The notes beneath the pieces were generated by a model. That model searched no databases, was not told the origin of the DNA, and worked only from the letters and a program-made list of their open reading frames with translations. Positions 29,340 through 38,638 of a stretch of 64,000 nucleotides of DNA are shown here, in pieces. A program made the position numbers and the translations under genes. Source of the stretch: Curvibacter microcysteis (GTDB taxonomy: Bacteria; Pseudomonadota; Gammaproteobacteria; Burkholderiales; Burkholderiaceae_C); the NCBI RefSeq assembly GCF_028649455.1, contig NZ_JAQSIO010000004.1:542617-606616 (forward strand), given 5' to 3'. How positions within the stretch are numbered: position 1 is the stretch's first letter; each line of letters begins with the position of its first letter.

Positions 29340-30215
29340 ATGGCTGCTCGTTCCATGAATCGCCGTTTGGCTCAGGCCTTGACCGCACTCAGTTTGCTGG
29401 CACCCGCCACTTTTGGCTGGGCACAAAGCCCCCCCGCTGAGCCCAACACCTACCGTTTCTCTCCGGTCAACCAGTACGGCATCAACCTCACCGCCGCCTA
29501 TTGGAACCCGATCATCGCGTACGTCAGTGAGAAGAGCGGCATCAAGCTCCAGCTCAAAATCGGGCGTACGTCGGCCGACACCACGGCCTATGTGCTGGCG
29601 CAAGAAGTGGAGTTTGTGTTCTCCAACCACCTCTTCAGCCCGGAGCGCGAAAAGCTGGGCTGGAAGGTCTTCGGCCGCCGACTCACCCCCCCGCTGCACG
29701 CTCAGATCGTGGTACCAGCGGACTCCCCCATCACGGAGCTGGCCCAACTGCAAGGCAAAGACATTGCCTTTCCCGGCCCGGAAGCCCTGGTGGCTTACAA
29801 GTTTCCGACCGCCCACCTGATGTCCAAGAAGATCGAGGTGAAATCGGTGTTTGGCGGCAACATGGACGCGGCCTTCGTGCAGCTCGGCAGTGGCAAAGTG
29901 GTCGCCGTGGGCACCAACTCCCAGCTGGCCGAAGGCTATGCCCGGCGCGAAAACAAGAAACTCCGCGTGCTGTGGTCCTCCCCGCCGCTGTACGACCTGG
30001 CGCTGATGTCAGCCGCAGGCGTGCCTGACAAGGTCACCAAGGCGGTCGCTCAAGCCTTTTTGGGCATGCACCAGGACCCCAAAGGACGAGACATTTTGCA
30101 AAAAGCGTCGGAACAAGTCGGCCTGACCGCCGAGGCTTATTTCATCCAGTCGGACGGCAGCGAATACGGTACCTACCGCGATTTTTACCGCAACGCGCCA
30201 GCCTCTCTCCGTTGA
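29340..30215 (+). CDS. PhnD-like periplasmic phosphate/phosphonate-binding-type protein
   Basis: A 291-residue exported protein of the PhnD-like ABC substrate-binding family. It has a signal peptide (RRLAQALTALSLLAPATFGWA), then the two-lobed fold with TADTTAYVLAQEVEFVFSNH-like sequence and LQGKDIAFPGPEALVAYKFP. The ATG at 29340 has a GGAG site 9 nt upstream; a later ATG at 29355 is a possible alternative. No permease or ATPase genes adjoin. Instead the gene is followed 6 nt later by a membrane histidine kinase, which suggests that the protein serves as the kinase's periplasmic sensor rather than as a transporter subunit. The ligand cannot be predicted. Confidence 0.85.
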   Translation: MAARSMNRRLAQALTALSLLAPATFGWAQSPPAEPNTYRFSPVNQYGINLTAAYWNPIIAYVSEKSGIKLQLKIGRTSADTTAYVLAQEVEFVFSNHLFSPEREKLGWKVFGRRLTPPLHAQIVVPADSPITELAQLQGKDIAFPGPEALVAYKFPTAHLMSKKIEVKSVFGGNMDAAFVQLGSGKVVAVGTNSQLAEGYARRENKKLRVLWSSPPLYDLALMSAAGVPDKVTKAVAQAFLGMHQDPKGRDILQKASEQVGLTAEAYFIQSDGSEYGTYRDFYRNAPASLR

Positions 30216-30221
30216 GCCCAA

Positions 30222-32531
30222 TTGATCATCGCCAGACTTCTTGAACGAATGCTCCCCGGCTCTTTGGTCGGGCGGGTGTTCGCGCTCTACACCGTGACCT
30301 TGCTGGGCTTTGTGCTCGGCGGCTTGGGGCTTTTCTACTACTACCAACTCAACGTGGTGTTAGAAGACGAGCAGTTGCGCGGGGATGCCTTGGGCTCGAT
30401 CATCGCGCCCATCATCTCGGACAGCGTGGTGATCGGCGACTACGACACGGTGCGCCAAGCCCTGTCGCGTACGGTCGACCACTCGGTGCTCAAGGCCGCC
30501 AGCTTCATTGATCGCAACGGGGGCGTGGTCAAGGCCTTGAGCCCCCCGCCCACCAGCACCGAGCCACCGGAGTGGCTGATGAATGCTGTCGACAGCAAGC
30601 TCTATGACGTGAACCTGCCCATCAACGTGGGCGGCCAGGATTACGGTGTGCTGCGCCTTAACTTTGACGCACGGGACATCGCTGGGCGCTTGTGGAGCCA
30701 GATCCGTCTGGCCCTGCTGCTGGGCGGCCTGGGCATTGGGGGCGGGCTGATGCTGATTCTGTTCCCCCTGGTGCGCTGGCTGGGCGGCCTGAACCGGGTG
30801 CAAGCCTTTGAGAAAGCCATGACCAGCGGAGAGGTGTCCGCCGAGATCCTGGTGGCCGACCAAGCCCCCACGGAGTTCCGACAGACCTTTGAAGTGCTGG
30901 GACGCGCGGCGGCCCACCTGCAATCGCAACGCCACCAAGCGGCGGTCACCCTGGGGGCCATCGCGGACGCGGTGCTGACCCTGGACGCCCAGGGTGTGGT
31001 CATCCTGGCCAACCCGGCGGCTTGCGAGTTGCTGGGCCTGGAGCCTGAACAGGTGCAGGGGCAATTAGCCTCGCGCCTGATGCCCCAGGTGATTCCGGCC
31101 ACCATCACGCTGCAAGCCTGGCGGGGGCGCCGCCGCACGGTGCGCAACAGTGCAGGCCATGAGTTGGTCATCGACACCACCTTGTCGGCCATCCTCTCGC
31201 CCGAGGGCGACACCGTGGGCTACGTGCTGGCCTGCCGTGACATGAGCGAGCAACATGAACTGGACATGCGCCTGCGGGCCGAGCTCAAGTCACGCGCCTC
31301 TGCGCTGATTTCCATGCGCAAGGTGCTGGAAGAGTTCACGCAAGACATCGCCACGCCGGTACCCAGTGCCAGCGACGACCTGGAAGCCATTTCCGGCATG
31401 ATCTCGACCCTGGTGCAAAAGCTGCAGGCGCGCGGCGAACAGCTGAACGCCATCTTTGAGCTGAGTCCGGATGGTTTTGTGTCTTTTGATGCCGAGCGCC
31501 GCGCCAACTACGTGAGCTCCGCGTTCACCCAGCTGACCGGTCTGAGCGTGGAGCAGCTGATTGGCCAACCCGAGGCCCAGGTCGAACGACTGCTGCACCA
31601 ACAAGCCAACAGCGCCACCCGCTGGCGCAGCTTTGAGTCCATCCTGCGCGACTTGCCGACCGATGGCGCGGCCGACGCCCCCCGGCGCACCATCATCGAG
31701 CTGGCCCGTCCCGCCCGGCGCATCCTGCAACTGGGCCTGAGAGAGAGCCAGTCGAGTGTGATCTCGCAAGTGCTGTCCCTGCGCGACGTGACGCACGAGA
31801 CCGAAGTCGATCAGATGAAGAGCGAGTTCCTGTCCACAGCGGCCCACGAACTGCGCACCCCCATGACCAGCATCTATGGGTTTTCCGAGTTGCTGCAGTT
31901 CCCCAAGCTCAAACCCGACCAACGCGAGGACCTGGTCAAGACCATTCACCGCCAGTCTGAGCTGATGATTTCCATCATCAACGAGCTGCTGGACCTGGCC
32001 CGCATCGAGGCCCGGCGTGGCAAGGACTTTGAAATCGAGACCTTGGACTTGGTGCACCTGGCCGAGTCCCTGCTGCATGACTTCAACCCACCCAAGCAAC
32101 GGCCGCCACCTGCGTTTGACCGGGGCCCTGGCATGGCCCTGGTGCAGGTGGACCGCAAAAAAATGGCCCAAGCGATTGGCAACGTGCTGTCCAACGCCTA
32201 CAAATACTCCCCGCAAGGCGGTGCGGTCCAGGTACGCATCGTCAGCGACCAGAGAGACGGGCACGCCATCGTGGGCTTTGAGATCCGCGACCAAGGCATC
32301 GGCATGACGCCCGAGCAACTGAGCCGCGTCAGTGAACGGTTTTACCGCGCCGACACCTCTGGCACCATCCCGGGAACCGGGTTGGGCATGAGCATCGTGA
32401 AAGAAATCATGGAACTCCAAGGGGGACAATTGCACATTGACAGCGAGCACGGTGTGGGCAGCGTGGTCACGCTTTGGCTGCCTGAAGTGACCCCCAGCAG
32501 TGAGCACAGCGGCTGGCAAAACCTGACCTGA
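30222..32531 (+). CDS. Membrane PAS-domain sensor histidine kinase
   Basis: A 769-residue kinase. Predicted membrane helices lie at about residues 21-41 and 163-185, flanking a periplasmic domain of about 120 residues. PAS domains are at about 240-345 and 405-525. The dimerisation/phosphoacceptor box is STAAHELRTPMTS with H542. The ATP-binding domain has NVLSNAYKYSPQGGA (N box), DQGIGMTPEQL (G1) and GTGLGMSIVKEI (G2). The start at 30222 is TTG; an ATG nine codons later (30249) is an alternative. No response regulator gene is adjacent, so the kinase is orphan locally. The 6-nt spacing to the PhnD-like gene makes a binding-protein/kinase signalling pair likely. Confidence 0.9.
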   Translation: MIIARLLERMLPGSLVGRVFALYTVTLLGFVLGGLGLFYYYQLNVVLEDEQLRGDALGSIIAPIISDSVVIGDYDTVRQALSRTVDHSVLKAASFIDRNGGVVKALSPPPTSTEPPEWLMNAVDSKLYDVNLPINVGGQDYGVLRLNFDARDIAGRLWSQIRLALLLGGLGIGGGLMLILFPLVRWLGGLNRVQAFEKAMTSGEVSAEILVADQAPTEFRQTFEVLGRAAAHLQSQRHQAAVTLGAIADAVLTLDAQGVVILANPAACELLGLEPEQVQGQLASRLMPQVIPATITLQAWRGRRRTVRNSAGHELVIDTTLSAILSPEGDTVGYVLACRDMSEQHELDMRLRAELKSRASALISMRKVLEEFTQDIATPVPSASDDLEAISGMISTLVQKLQARGEQLNAIFELSPDGFVSFDAERRANYVSSAFTQLTGLSVEQLIGQPEAQVERLLHQQANSATRWRSFESILRDLPTDGAADAPRRTIIELARPARRILQLGLRESQSSVISQVLSLRDVTHETEVDQMKSEFLSTAAHELRTPMTSIYGFSELLQFPKLKPDQREDLVKTIHRQSELMISIINELLDLARIEARRGKDFEIETLDLVHLAESLLHDFNPPKQRPPPAFDRGPGMALVQVDRKKMAQAIGNVLSNAYKYSPQGGAVQVRIVSDQRDGHAIVGFEIRDQGIGMTPEQLSRVSERFYRADTSGTIPGTGLGMSIVKEIMELQGGQLHIDSEHGVGSVVTLWLPEVTPSSEHSGWQNLT

Positions 32532-32667
32532 TTCGGGGTGAGCCGGCCTGCCCTCCGGGCCGCAGCCCTGAAGGCAAATTGCACTGGCTCAGCGGCGAGG
32601 TCCTGCCTCTGGGCGGGCCTGACGAGCCCCTAAACTGCGCCATCGCTATTGACAGGGGCCACACACC

Positions 32668-33921
32668 ATGTCTCACACACTCAAACCCCACGTGCCCGAG
32701 GTGACGGACCCGGTGGTCAACGCCCTGATCCAGTACAACCAGGGGCGCGATCCTGAGCGCTTGGCCCTCAAGTACGCCAAGATGCGTCAAAGCCCCTTTG
32801 TTTTCCTGCGGGGCGCCTGTCACCTGTTCTACCCCAACCTGCCCGCCACCCCCAGCCTGATTTCAGCGCCATTGGCCTGGGCCTGCGGGGACCTTCACTT
32901 CGAGAACTTCGGCAGCTACAAGGGTGACGATCGGCAGGCCTATTTCGACATCAACGACTTCGACGAAGCCGCCCTCGCCCCCTGCACCTGGGACTTGCTG
33001 CGGCTGCTCACCAGCCTGCAATGCGGTGCCGACGAACTCAAAGCCAGCCCAGCCCAGGCGCGCGAACTGAGTCAGCACTGCGTGCAGGCTTACCGCGAAG
33101 CCCTGCTCCAGGGCAAGCCCCTGTGGGTGCAGGGCAGCACCGCCACAGGTTTGGTGGCCGAGCTGTTCACCCGCCTGCAAACCCGGCACCGGGTGGACTT
33201 TTTGAACAGCCGCACCGTCCTGCAAGCCGGTCAACGTCAACTGCGGGCCGACGGTCAAAAAGCGCTGCCGGCCAGTGAAGCGCAACGCGAACGTGTGACC
33301 GCCTTCATCCATCAGTACGCACAACAGCAAACCCTGCGCCCAGCCGGGTACTTCAAAGTCAAAGATGTGGCGCGGCGCATTGCGGGCACAGGCAGTCTGG
33401 GCTTGCCACGCTACGTGGTCCTGGTGGAAGGAAAAGGGGGACCGGATGGCCATCTGCTGCTGGACCTGAAAGCCGCCCAGAGCAGTTCACTGGCACCCGT
33501 GCTGGCGACCCAAGGGGTCAGGCAGCCCACATGGATGGATGAGGCCCACCGCATCGTCGGTGTGCAGCAGCGGGTGCAAGCGGTCAACCACGCCTTCCTG
33601 GATGCCGTGCACTTTGACGGTCAAGCCTGCGTCTTGCGCGGCCTGCAACCCAGCGAAGATCGGGTCAGTGTAGGCAAAGGCCAACAGGCCAAAGAACACC
33701 TGCCCGCCCTGGCCCAGACCCTGGGCCACTTGCTGGCCTGGGACCAGTTGAGGGCGGCCGGGCGCAGTGGATCGGCCAATGCGGACGCCTTGATTCACTT
33801 CGCAGAAAAGACCCAATGGGTGGACGGCCTGCTGGAAGCAGCCCAACACATGGTGCAGACCACACAGGACCAGTGGAAGGCGTTTGTGAGTTCGCCGCTG
33901 GGGTTGGCAGGCACCACCTGA
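32668..33921 (+). CDS. DUF2252 family protein (kinase-like fold)
   Basis: A 417-residue cytosolic protein of DUF2252. The motif ACGDLHFENFGSYKG is near residue 70 and YFDINDFDEAALAPCTWDLLR near 91; both resemble the catalytic and metal-binding parts of aminoglycoside phosphotransferase-like kinases, where GDLHxxN carries the catalytic aspartate. Function is unknown for the family. It stands alone on the plus strand, 136 bp after the histidine kinase gene. Confidence 0.85.
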   Translation: MSHTLKPHVPEVTDPVVNALIQYNQGRDPERLALKYAKMRQSPFVFLRGACHLFYPNLPATPSLISAPLAWACGDLHFENFGSYKGDDRQAYFDINDFDEAALAPCTWDLLRLLTSLQCGADELKASPAQARELSQHCVQAYREALLQGKPLWVQGSTATGLVAELFTRLQTRHRVDFLNSRTVLQAGQRQLRADGQKALPASEAQRERVTAFIHQYAQQQTLRPAGYFKVKDVARRIAGTGSLGLPRYVVLVEGKGGPDGHLLLDLKAAQSSSLAPVLATQGVRQPTWMDEAHRIVGVQQRVQAVNHAFLDAVHFDGQACVLRGLQPSEDRVSVGKGQQAKEHLPALAQTLGHLLAWDQLRAAGRSGSANADALIHFAEKTQWVDGLLEAAQHMVQTTQDQWKAFVSSPLGLAGTT

Positions 33922-33986
33922 GCGAGCCTTGCCACGGCCCCACTGCAGGCCGTCGTGCCCACCCCATTGCGCTGGGGTGAGTCGCC

Positions 33987-34259
33987 TTACTTCTTCGCGT
34001 CAGCTTCGCACTTCTTGACGAAGGACGCCTTGGCCGCACCCGCCAACGGCTTGCCCTCTTTGCTGACCGCCTTGGCCTCACAGCTGGGCGCAGCGCCTGC
34101 GCCCTCCGCCTCGCACTTTTTCATGAACGAAGTCTTGGCTGCACCGGCCAGGGGCTTGCCGTTCTTTCCCACCGCCTTGGATTCGCAATCCGATGCCTGG
34201 GCCAAGCCAGCGCTGGCGGCCAAAAAACCAGAGATCAGGACGAGCATGAATTTGGACAT
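33987..34259 (-). CDS. PsiF-repeat exported protein
   Basis: A 90-residue periplasmic protein. The signal peptide is MSKFMLVLISGFLAASAGLA, followed by two copies of a roughly 35-residue repeat (CESKAVGKNGKPLAGAAKTS then FMKKC, and CEAKAVSKEGKPLAGAAKAS then FVKKC). This repeat matches the PsiF family, named for phosphate-starvation-induced PsiF of E. coli, function unknown. Paired cysteines probably form one disulfide per repeat. The ATG at 34259 has a GGAG about 10 nt upstream. No Pho box is recognised upstream, so phosphate control is only suggested by the family. Confidence 0.8.
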   Translation of the reverse strand: MSKFMLVLISGFLAASAGLAQASDCESKAVGKNGKPLAGAAKTSFMKKCEAEGAGAAPSCEAKAVSKEGKPLAGAAKASFVKKCEADAKK

Positions 34260-34575
34260 ATGAAGAACTCCAAAAAATGAGGGAATGAACTGAAATACGC
34301 TCAAACAATAGCACTGCAGCAGACGTATTTCCGTTGATCCGATCAAAATTACACATGCTTGGAGAACTGGGTCACGCCTGTGGCGACATCCCTGGCACCG
34401 CCCCGCTGCTCGAAGCTCACGCCGGGGCAGCAGGCGCCGAGGCGACACACCGTTAAAATGCGGCCATGAAGCAGCCTGCTCCCCGGACTGCGCGGTCGCA
34501 AACCGAGCCTCAGCGGGATCAGATGCGCAAGCCTCCAACGCGTCACAGCCCCCGCGCTGAACCCAAACACACACC
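34260..34575. other. Intergenic region between the PsiF-repeat gene and gmk
   Basis: No gene is credible here. Bases near 34452-34460 contain TTAAAAT, a reasonable -10 element for the gmk-rpoZ-rel operon, but no good -35 is seen at the right distance. Nothing else is recognised. Confidence 0.4.
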
Positions 34576-35196
34576 ATGGATTACCCAGGAAATCTGTTTG
34601 TCGTGGCCGCCCCCAGCGGCGCCGGCAAGTCCAGCCTTGTCAAAGCACTGCTGGAGCTCGACTCCCGCGTGCAGCCCTCTGTCTCGCACACCACCCGGCC
34701 GCCGCGTGGCCAAGAGAAGCATGGCCGCGAGTACTTTTTCGTCTCGCAGCCCGAGTTCGACGCCATGGTCGCAGGCCAGGCCTTTGTCGAATGGGCCCAT
34801 GTGCATGGCAACCGCTACGGCACCTCGCGCAAGGCGATTGAAGAGCGCATTGCCGAAGGCGCCGATGTGATCCTCGAGATCGACTTCCAAGGCGCGATCC
34901 AGGTCAAGGAAATCTTTGCCAACGCCATCCTGATCTTCATCCTGCCGCCGAGCTGGGAAGAGCTGCGCTCGCGCCTTGAACGCCGCGGCGAAGACAGCGC
35001 GGAGGTGATCGATCTGCGCCTGAAAAACGCCGCTGAGGAGATGGCCCAGGCCCGCAAATTCGACTTCGTTATAATCAACGAGTTGTTTGAGCGCGCGCTT
35101 TTCGACTTGAAAGCCGTGGTCCACGCCCAACGCCTCAAATATGCTGCCCAGCGACGCGCCCGGGCAGACACTTTCCATTCACTGAACATCGACTAG
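34576..35196 (+). CDS. gmk: Guanylate kinase
   Basis: Phosphorylates GMP to GDP. The 206-residue product has the P-loop [10 protein letters not shown] at residues 12-21, the GMP-binding [11 protein letters not shown] with the conserved arginines, and [10 protein letters not shown]. It heads the conserved gmk-rpoZ-rel operon, which links guanine nucleotide supply, RNA polymerase omega and (p)ppGpp metabolism. Confidence 0.97.
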   Translation: MDYPGNLFVVAAPSGAGKSSLVKALLELDSRVQPSVSHTTRPPRGQEKHGREYFFVSQPEFDAMVAGQAFVEWAHVHGNRYGTSRKAIEERIAEGADVILEIDFQGAIQVKEIFANAILIFILPPSWEELRSRLERRGEDSAEVIDLRLKNAAEEMAQARKFDFVIINELFERALFDLKAVVHAQRLKYAAQRRARADTFHSLNID

Positions 35197-35213
35197 CCCC
35201 GCGGAGAATTCTG

Positions 35214-35414
35214 ATGGCACGCATTACCGTTGAAGATTGCCTGGTCAATATCCCGAACCGCTTCCAGCTGGTTCTGGCGGCCACCTACCGCGCCCGCATG
35301 TTGAGCCAGGGCCACTCGCCCAAGATCGAGAGCAAGAACAAGCCCGCCGTGACCGCCCTGCGCGAGATCGCTGAAGGCAAGATCGGCATCGAAATGCTCA
35401 AAAAGGTTCCCTGA
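35214..35414 (+). CDS. rpoZ: RNA polymerase omega subunit
   Basis: A 66-residue protein starting [20 protein letters not shown], typical of betaproteobacterial omega. It assists assembly of RNA polymerase and forms part of a ppGpp binding site. It lies 17 nt after gmk and has a GGAG site. A strong terminator follows, so read-through to rel must be partial or rel has its own promoter. Confidence 0.97.
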   Translation: MARITVEDCLVNIPNRFQLVLAATYRARMLSQGHSPKIESKNKPAVTALREIAEGKIGIEMLKKVP

Positions 35415-35435
35415 ACCCCGGCCGAATGGGCCCGA

Positions 35436-35468
35436 AAAAGCACCGCCTGCGCGCGGTGCTTTTTTTTT
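35436..35468 (+). terminator. Intrinsic terminator after rpoZ
   Basis: AGCACCGC, a 6-nt loop, GCGGTGCT, then eight further T. It stands between rpoZ and rel, 40 bp before the rel start codon. Confidence 0.92.
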
Positions 35469-35508
35469 CTCTGTCTGCCACGCCCTTCAAGAACGCTACA
35501 TTACAAGC

Positions 35509-37785
35509 ATGACTGCGGTGCTGCCTACACCTTCCCCTGCCAAGCCCCCGAAAAACGCACCTGCTGTGACCCCCAAGGGCACAGCAGCGGCGGCCAACGC
35601 GGCTGCCGCCAGCTTTGCCGCCTTGACCGACGCCCTGGACTACCTGGGCCCGGCCGGTATCGAGCAAGTGCGCCAGGCCTATCGCTTTGCCGATGAGGCC
35701 CACCTGGGCCAGTTGCGCAACAGTGGCGAGCCCTACATCACCCACCCGATCGCGGTGGCCGCCCAATGCGCGGTCTGGAAGCTCGATGCCCAGGCCTTGA
35801 TGGCCGCCTTGCTGCACGATGCCCTGGAAGACTGCGGCGTCACCAAGTCCGAACTGATGGACCGATTCGGCCTTCAGGTGGCCGAGCTGGTGGACGGGCT
35901 GACCAAACTCGACAAGCTCGAGTTCAACACCCGCGAGGAGAACCAGGCGGAATCCTTCCGCAAGATGCTGCTGGCCATGGCGCGCGATGTGCGCGTCATC
36001 CTGATCAAGCTGGCCGATCGCACGCACAACATGCGCACGATGTCGGACATGCCCAAAAGCAAGTGGGGCCGCATCGCCTCCGAGACGCTGGACATCTATG
36101 CCCCCATCGCGCACCGCCTGGGTCTGAACCAGACCTACCGCGAACTGCAGGACCTGTCCTTCCGCCATCTGCACCCCTGGCGCCACGCCATCCTGTCCAA
36201 GGCGGTGGCCAAGGCGCGCAGCCGGCGCCGCGACCTGGTGCAAAAAGTCCAGGTTGATGTGGACGCGGCCTTTGCCAAACTGGGCATGCGCATCCGCATC
36301 GCCGGGCGTGAAAAAACCCTGTTCTCCATCTACCGCAAGATGGACGACAAACACCTGAGCTTTGCCCAGGTGACCGACATCTACGGCTTTCGCATCATCG
36401 TGCCTGGCATCACGGACTGCTACACCGCGCTGGGTGTGTTGCACCAGATGTACAAGCCGGTGCCTGGCAAGTTCAAGGACCACATCGCCATCGCCAAGGT
36501 CAATGGCTACCAGTCGCTGCACACCACCCTGGTGGGTCCCTCGGGCATCAACATCGAGTTCCAGATGCGCACCGAGGACATGCACATGGTGGCCGAGTCA
36601 GGCGTGGCCGCCCACTGGCTGTACAAGGCCAGCGACCATGATGGTGACCCGTCTGAGCGCCTGGGCACAAAATGGCTGCAGTCGCTGCTCGACATCCAGA
36701 ACGAAACCCGAGACGCCGCCGAATTCTGGGACCACGTCAAGGTCGACCTGTTCCCGGACGCGGTCTACGTGTTCACGCCGAAAAGCCAGATCATGGCGCT
36801 GCCGCGCGGCGCCACCGTGGTCGACTTCGCCTACGCCATCCACAGCAACATCGGCGACCGCACCGTGGCGGGCAAGATCAATGGCGAACAGGTGCCTTTG
36901 CGCACCGAGCTCAAGAACGGGGACGTGATCGAAGTCATCACCGCCCCGGTGTCCTCACCCAACCCGGCGTGGCTGGGTTTTGTTCGCACTGGCCGCGCCC
37001 GCTCCAAGATCCGCCACTACCTCAAGACGCTGGCACTCACCGAGTCCGAAGACCTGGGCGAGAAGCTGCTCACCCAGGCCCTGCGGGCCGAGGGGCTTGA
37101 GAAGTTGCCCGAATCGCGCGACCCGGCCTTCCCCGGCATCTGGGAAAAGCTGCTGCGCTTCACCGGCAACAAGACGCGCAGCGAGCTGATGACCGACATT
37201 GGCCTGGGCAAACGCATCGCCAGCATGGTGGCCAAGCGACTGACCGTGTTGATGACCGAAGGCGGCGAAAAACGCGACGCCCTGCTGCTCACCCGCGAGC
37301 GCTACACCTCGCACGAAAAGTTGTCGCAAGGTGCCGTGCTGCTCGATGGCAGCGAGAACGCATCCGTGAAGTACGCGCCCTGCTGCCGCCCCATTCCAGG
37401 CGACGCCATCGTCGGCTACCTGGGCCGGGGCGAAGGCTTGGTGGTGCACACGGCCGACTGCGGCACGGCCAAGCGCTTGCAGTACAAGGATGCCGAACGC
37501 TTCATCGCGGTGGACTGGGCCGACGAGCCCGTGCGCGCTTTCGAGACCGGGCTGGTGGTGACCGTCACCAACCGAAAGGGCGTGCTGGCCCGAGTCGCCG
37601 CCGAACTGGCCAGCTCCGAAGTCGACATCACCCATGTGGACATGGGCGATGAGGGCCCAGCTGACACGGCCGACTTGCGCTTTCTGGTCTCAGTTCAGGA
37701 CGCCACCCACCTGGATGCGGCGCTGCGCCATTTGGCACGCACGCCCACCGTGCTGCGCGCGGCGCGCATCAAACCGGCGGGCTGA
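35509..37785 (+). CDS. spoT: Bifunctional (p)ppGpp synthetase/hydrolase, Rel/SpoT
   Basis: A 758-residue long RSH protein. The HD hydrolase part has ITHPIAVAAQCA, LLHDALEDC and the TLSNMRT-like DRTHNMRTM, intact and so probably active. The synthetase part includes SIYRKMDDK, TDIYGFRIIV, NGYQSLHTTLVG and EFQMRTEDMHMVAESG. TGS (VYVFTPKSQIMALPRGATVV) and a C-terminal ACT domain (TVTNRKGVLARVAAELASSE) follow. The first 40 residues are Pro/Ala-rich and low complexity. It sits in the gmk-rpoZ-spoT order and has an intact hydrolase, unlike RelA. Confidence 0.95.
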   Translation: MTAVLPTPSPAKPPKNAPAVTPKGTAAAANAAAASFAALTDALDYLGPAGIEQVRQAYRFADEAHLGQLRNSGEPYITHPIAVAAQCAVWKLDAQALMAALLHDALEDCGVTKSELMDRFGLQVAELVDGLTKLDKLEFNTREENQAESFRKMLLAMARDVRVILIKLADRTHNMRTMSDMPKSKWGRIASETLDIYAPIAHRLGLNQTYRELQDLSFRHLHPWRHAILSKAVAKARSRRRDLVQKVQVDVDAAFAKLGMRIRIAGREKTLFSIYRKMDDKHLSFAQVTDIYGFRIIVPGITDCYTALGVLHQMYKPVPGKFKDHIAIAKVNGYQSLHTTLVGPSGINIEFQMRTEDMHMVAESGVAAHWLYKASDHDGDPSERLGTKWLQSLLDIQNETRDAAEFWDHVKVDLFPDAVYVFTPKSQIMALPRGATVVDFAYAIHSNIGDRTVAGKINGEQVPLRTELKNGDVIEVITAPVSSPNPAWLGFVRTGRARSKIRHYLKTLALTESEDLGEKLLTQALRAEGLEKLPESRDPAFPGIWEKLLRFTGNKTRSELMTDIGLGKRIASMVAKRLTVLMTEGGEKRDALLLTRERYTSHEKLSQGAVLLDGSENASVKYAPCCRPIPGDAIVGYLGRGEGLVVHTADCGTAKRLQYKDAERFIAVDWADEPVRAFETGLVVTVTNRKGVLARVAAELASSEVDITHVDMGDEGPADTADLRFLVSVQDATHLDAALRHLARTPTVLRAARIKPAG

Positions 37786-37821
37786 GCACCGCGTTGACCC
37801 GTCCCGCCAGCACGCCGACGG

Positions 37822-38388
37822 TCACACCGCAGTGGTGCTCGGGGCCGGGTAGCGGACCTGCAAAATCTCAATGTCGACAGGCCCTGAGGGGGTGATGAGT
37901 TTGACCACATCCCCCTCGCGCGCCTTCAGCAGGGCCCGCGCCACGGGCGACACCCAGCTGACCTGTTGCTGGGCGCTGTCGGCCTCATCGATGCCCAAGA
38001 TGGTGACCGTGCGCTGCTGCCCTTGTTCGTCCTCGTATGTCACGGTGGCACCAAAGAACACCCGATCATTGCCGTGGTGCACGCTGGGATCGGTGACCTC
38101 GGCGATTTCCAGACGCTTGGTCAAAAATCGGATGCGACGATCGATCTCACGCAGGCGCTTCTTGCCATACAGGTAGTCCCCGTTTTCCGAACGATCGCCA
38201 TTGCTGGCCGCCCAGTGCACGATGTCCACGATCTTGGGCCGCTCCACATCGATCAATCCCAGCAGTTCATCGCGCAAACGCTGGTAGCCCTGCCCCGTGA
38301 TGTAGTTGCGTGCGCCTGCCGGCAAGGGTGGCAGAGCCAGGTCCTCGTCATCGTCCGAGTCGGTTTCGCGTGTGAACGCCTTGCTCAT
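37822..38388 (-). CDS. greB: Transcription elongation factor GreB
   Basis: A 188-residue Gre factor that rescues backtracked RNA polymerase by stimulating transcript cleavage. The coiled-coil includes NYITGQGYQRLRDELLGL, DRSENGDYLYGKKRLREID (with the tip acidic residues) and the C-terminal FKBP-like domain begins near VFFGATVTYEDEQG. An acidic N-terminal stretch DSDDDEDLALPPL is added. YGKKRLREIDRRIRFL distinguishes GreB from GreA. The ATG at 38388 is chosen since upstream frame is not conserved. It converges on spoT. Confidence 0.93.
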   Translation of the reverse strand: MSKAFTRETDSDDDEDLALPPLPAGARNYITGQGYQRLRDELLGLIDVERPKIVDIVHWAASNGDRSENGDYLYGKKRLREIDRRIRFLTKRLEIAEVTDPSVHHGNDRVFFGATVTYEDEQGQQRTVTILGIDEADSAQQQVSWVSPVARALLKAREGDVVKLITPSGPVDIEILQVRYPAPSTTAV

Positions 38389-38444
38389 CCCATTCGTCTC
38401 CTGTGGCCTGATGACCACCTCCGGGGCGATTGTAGGGGCCCTCA

Positions 38445-38468
38445 CCGGGTCCACAGCCGGGTCCACAG
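38445..38468. repeat. 12-bp tandem duplication upstream of greB
   Basis: CCGGGTCCACAG occurs twice in tandem within the divergent greB/PPK2 intergenic region. Too short to classify; could affect promoter spacing. Confidence 0.6.
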
Positions 38469-38638
38469 GGCTTCTGGACGGCCCCGGCCAGCGACTGAGT
38501 CCCCTCGCTTTGATCGCACAATCAAAACAGTCCCGCCAGGCCCACCTCACGGAGGCAAGGTGTGAGACAGGCCCAATGGATGCACCGCTCGCTGGGGTTC
38601 GTCCACTGAATGTCGTCCCCATCACGGAGAAACGCAGC

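Noticed and set aside
34466..34870. Plus-strand frame overlapping the start of gmk
   Set aside because: Serine/proline/arginine-rich out-of-frame reading of the gmk region with no conserved features.
38576..38638. Earlier start for the class II PPK2
   Set aside because: The 21 extra residues are not family-like and the recognised N-terminus MFESAEIGH begins at 38639.
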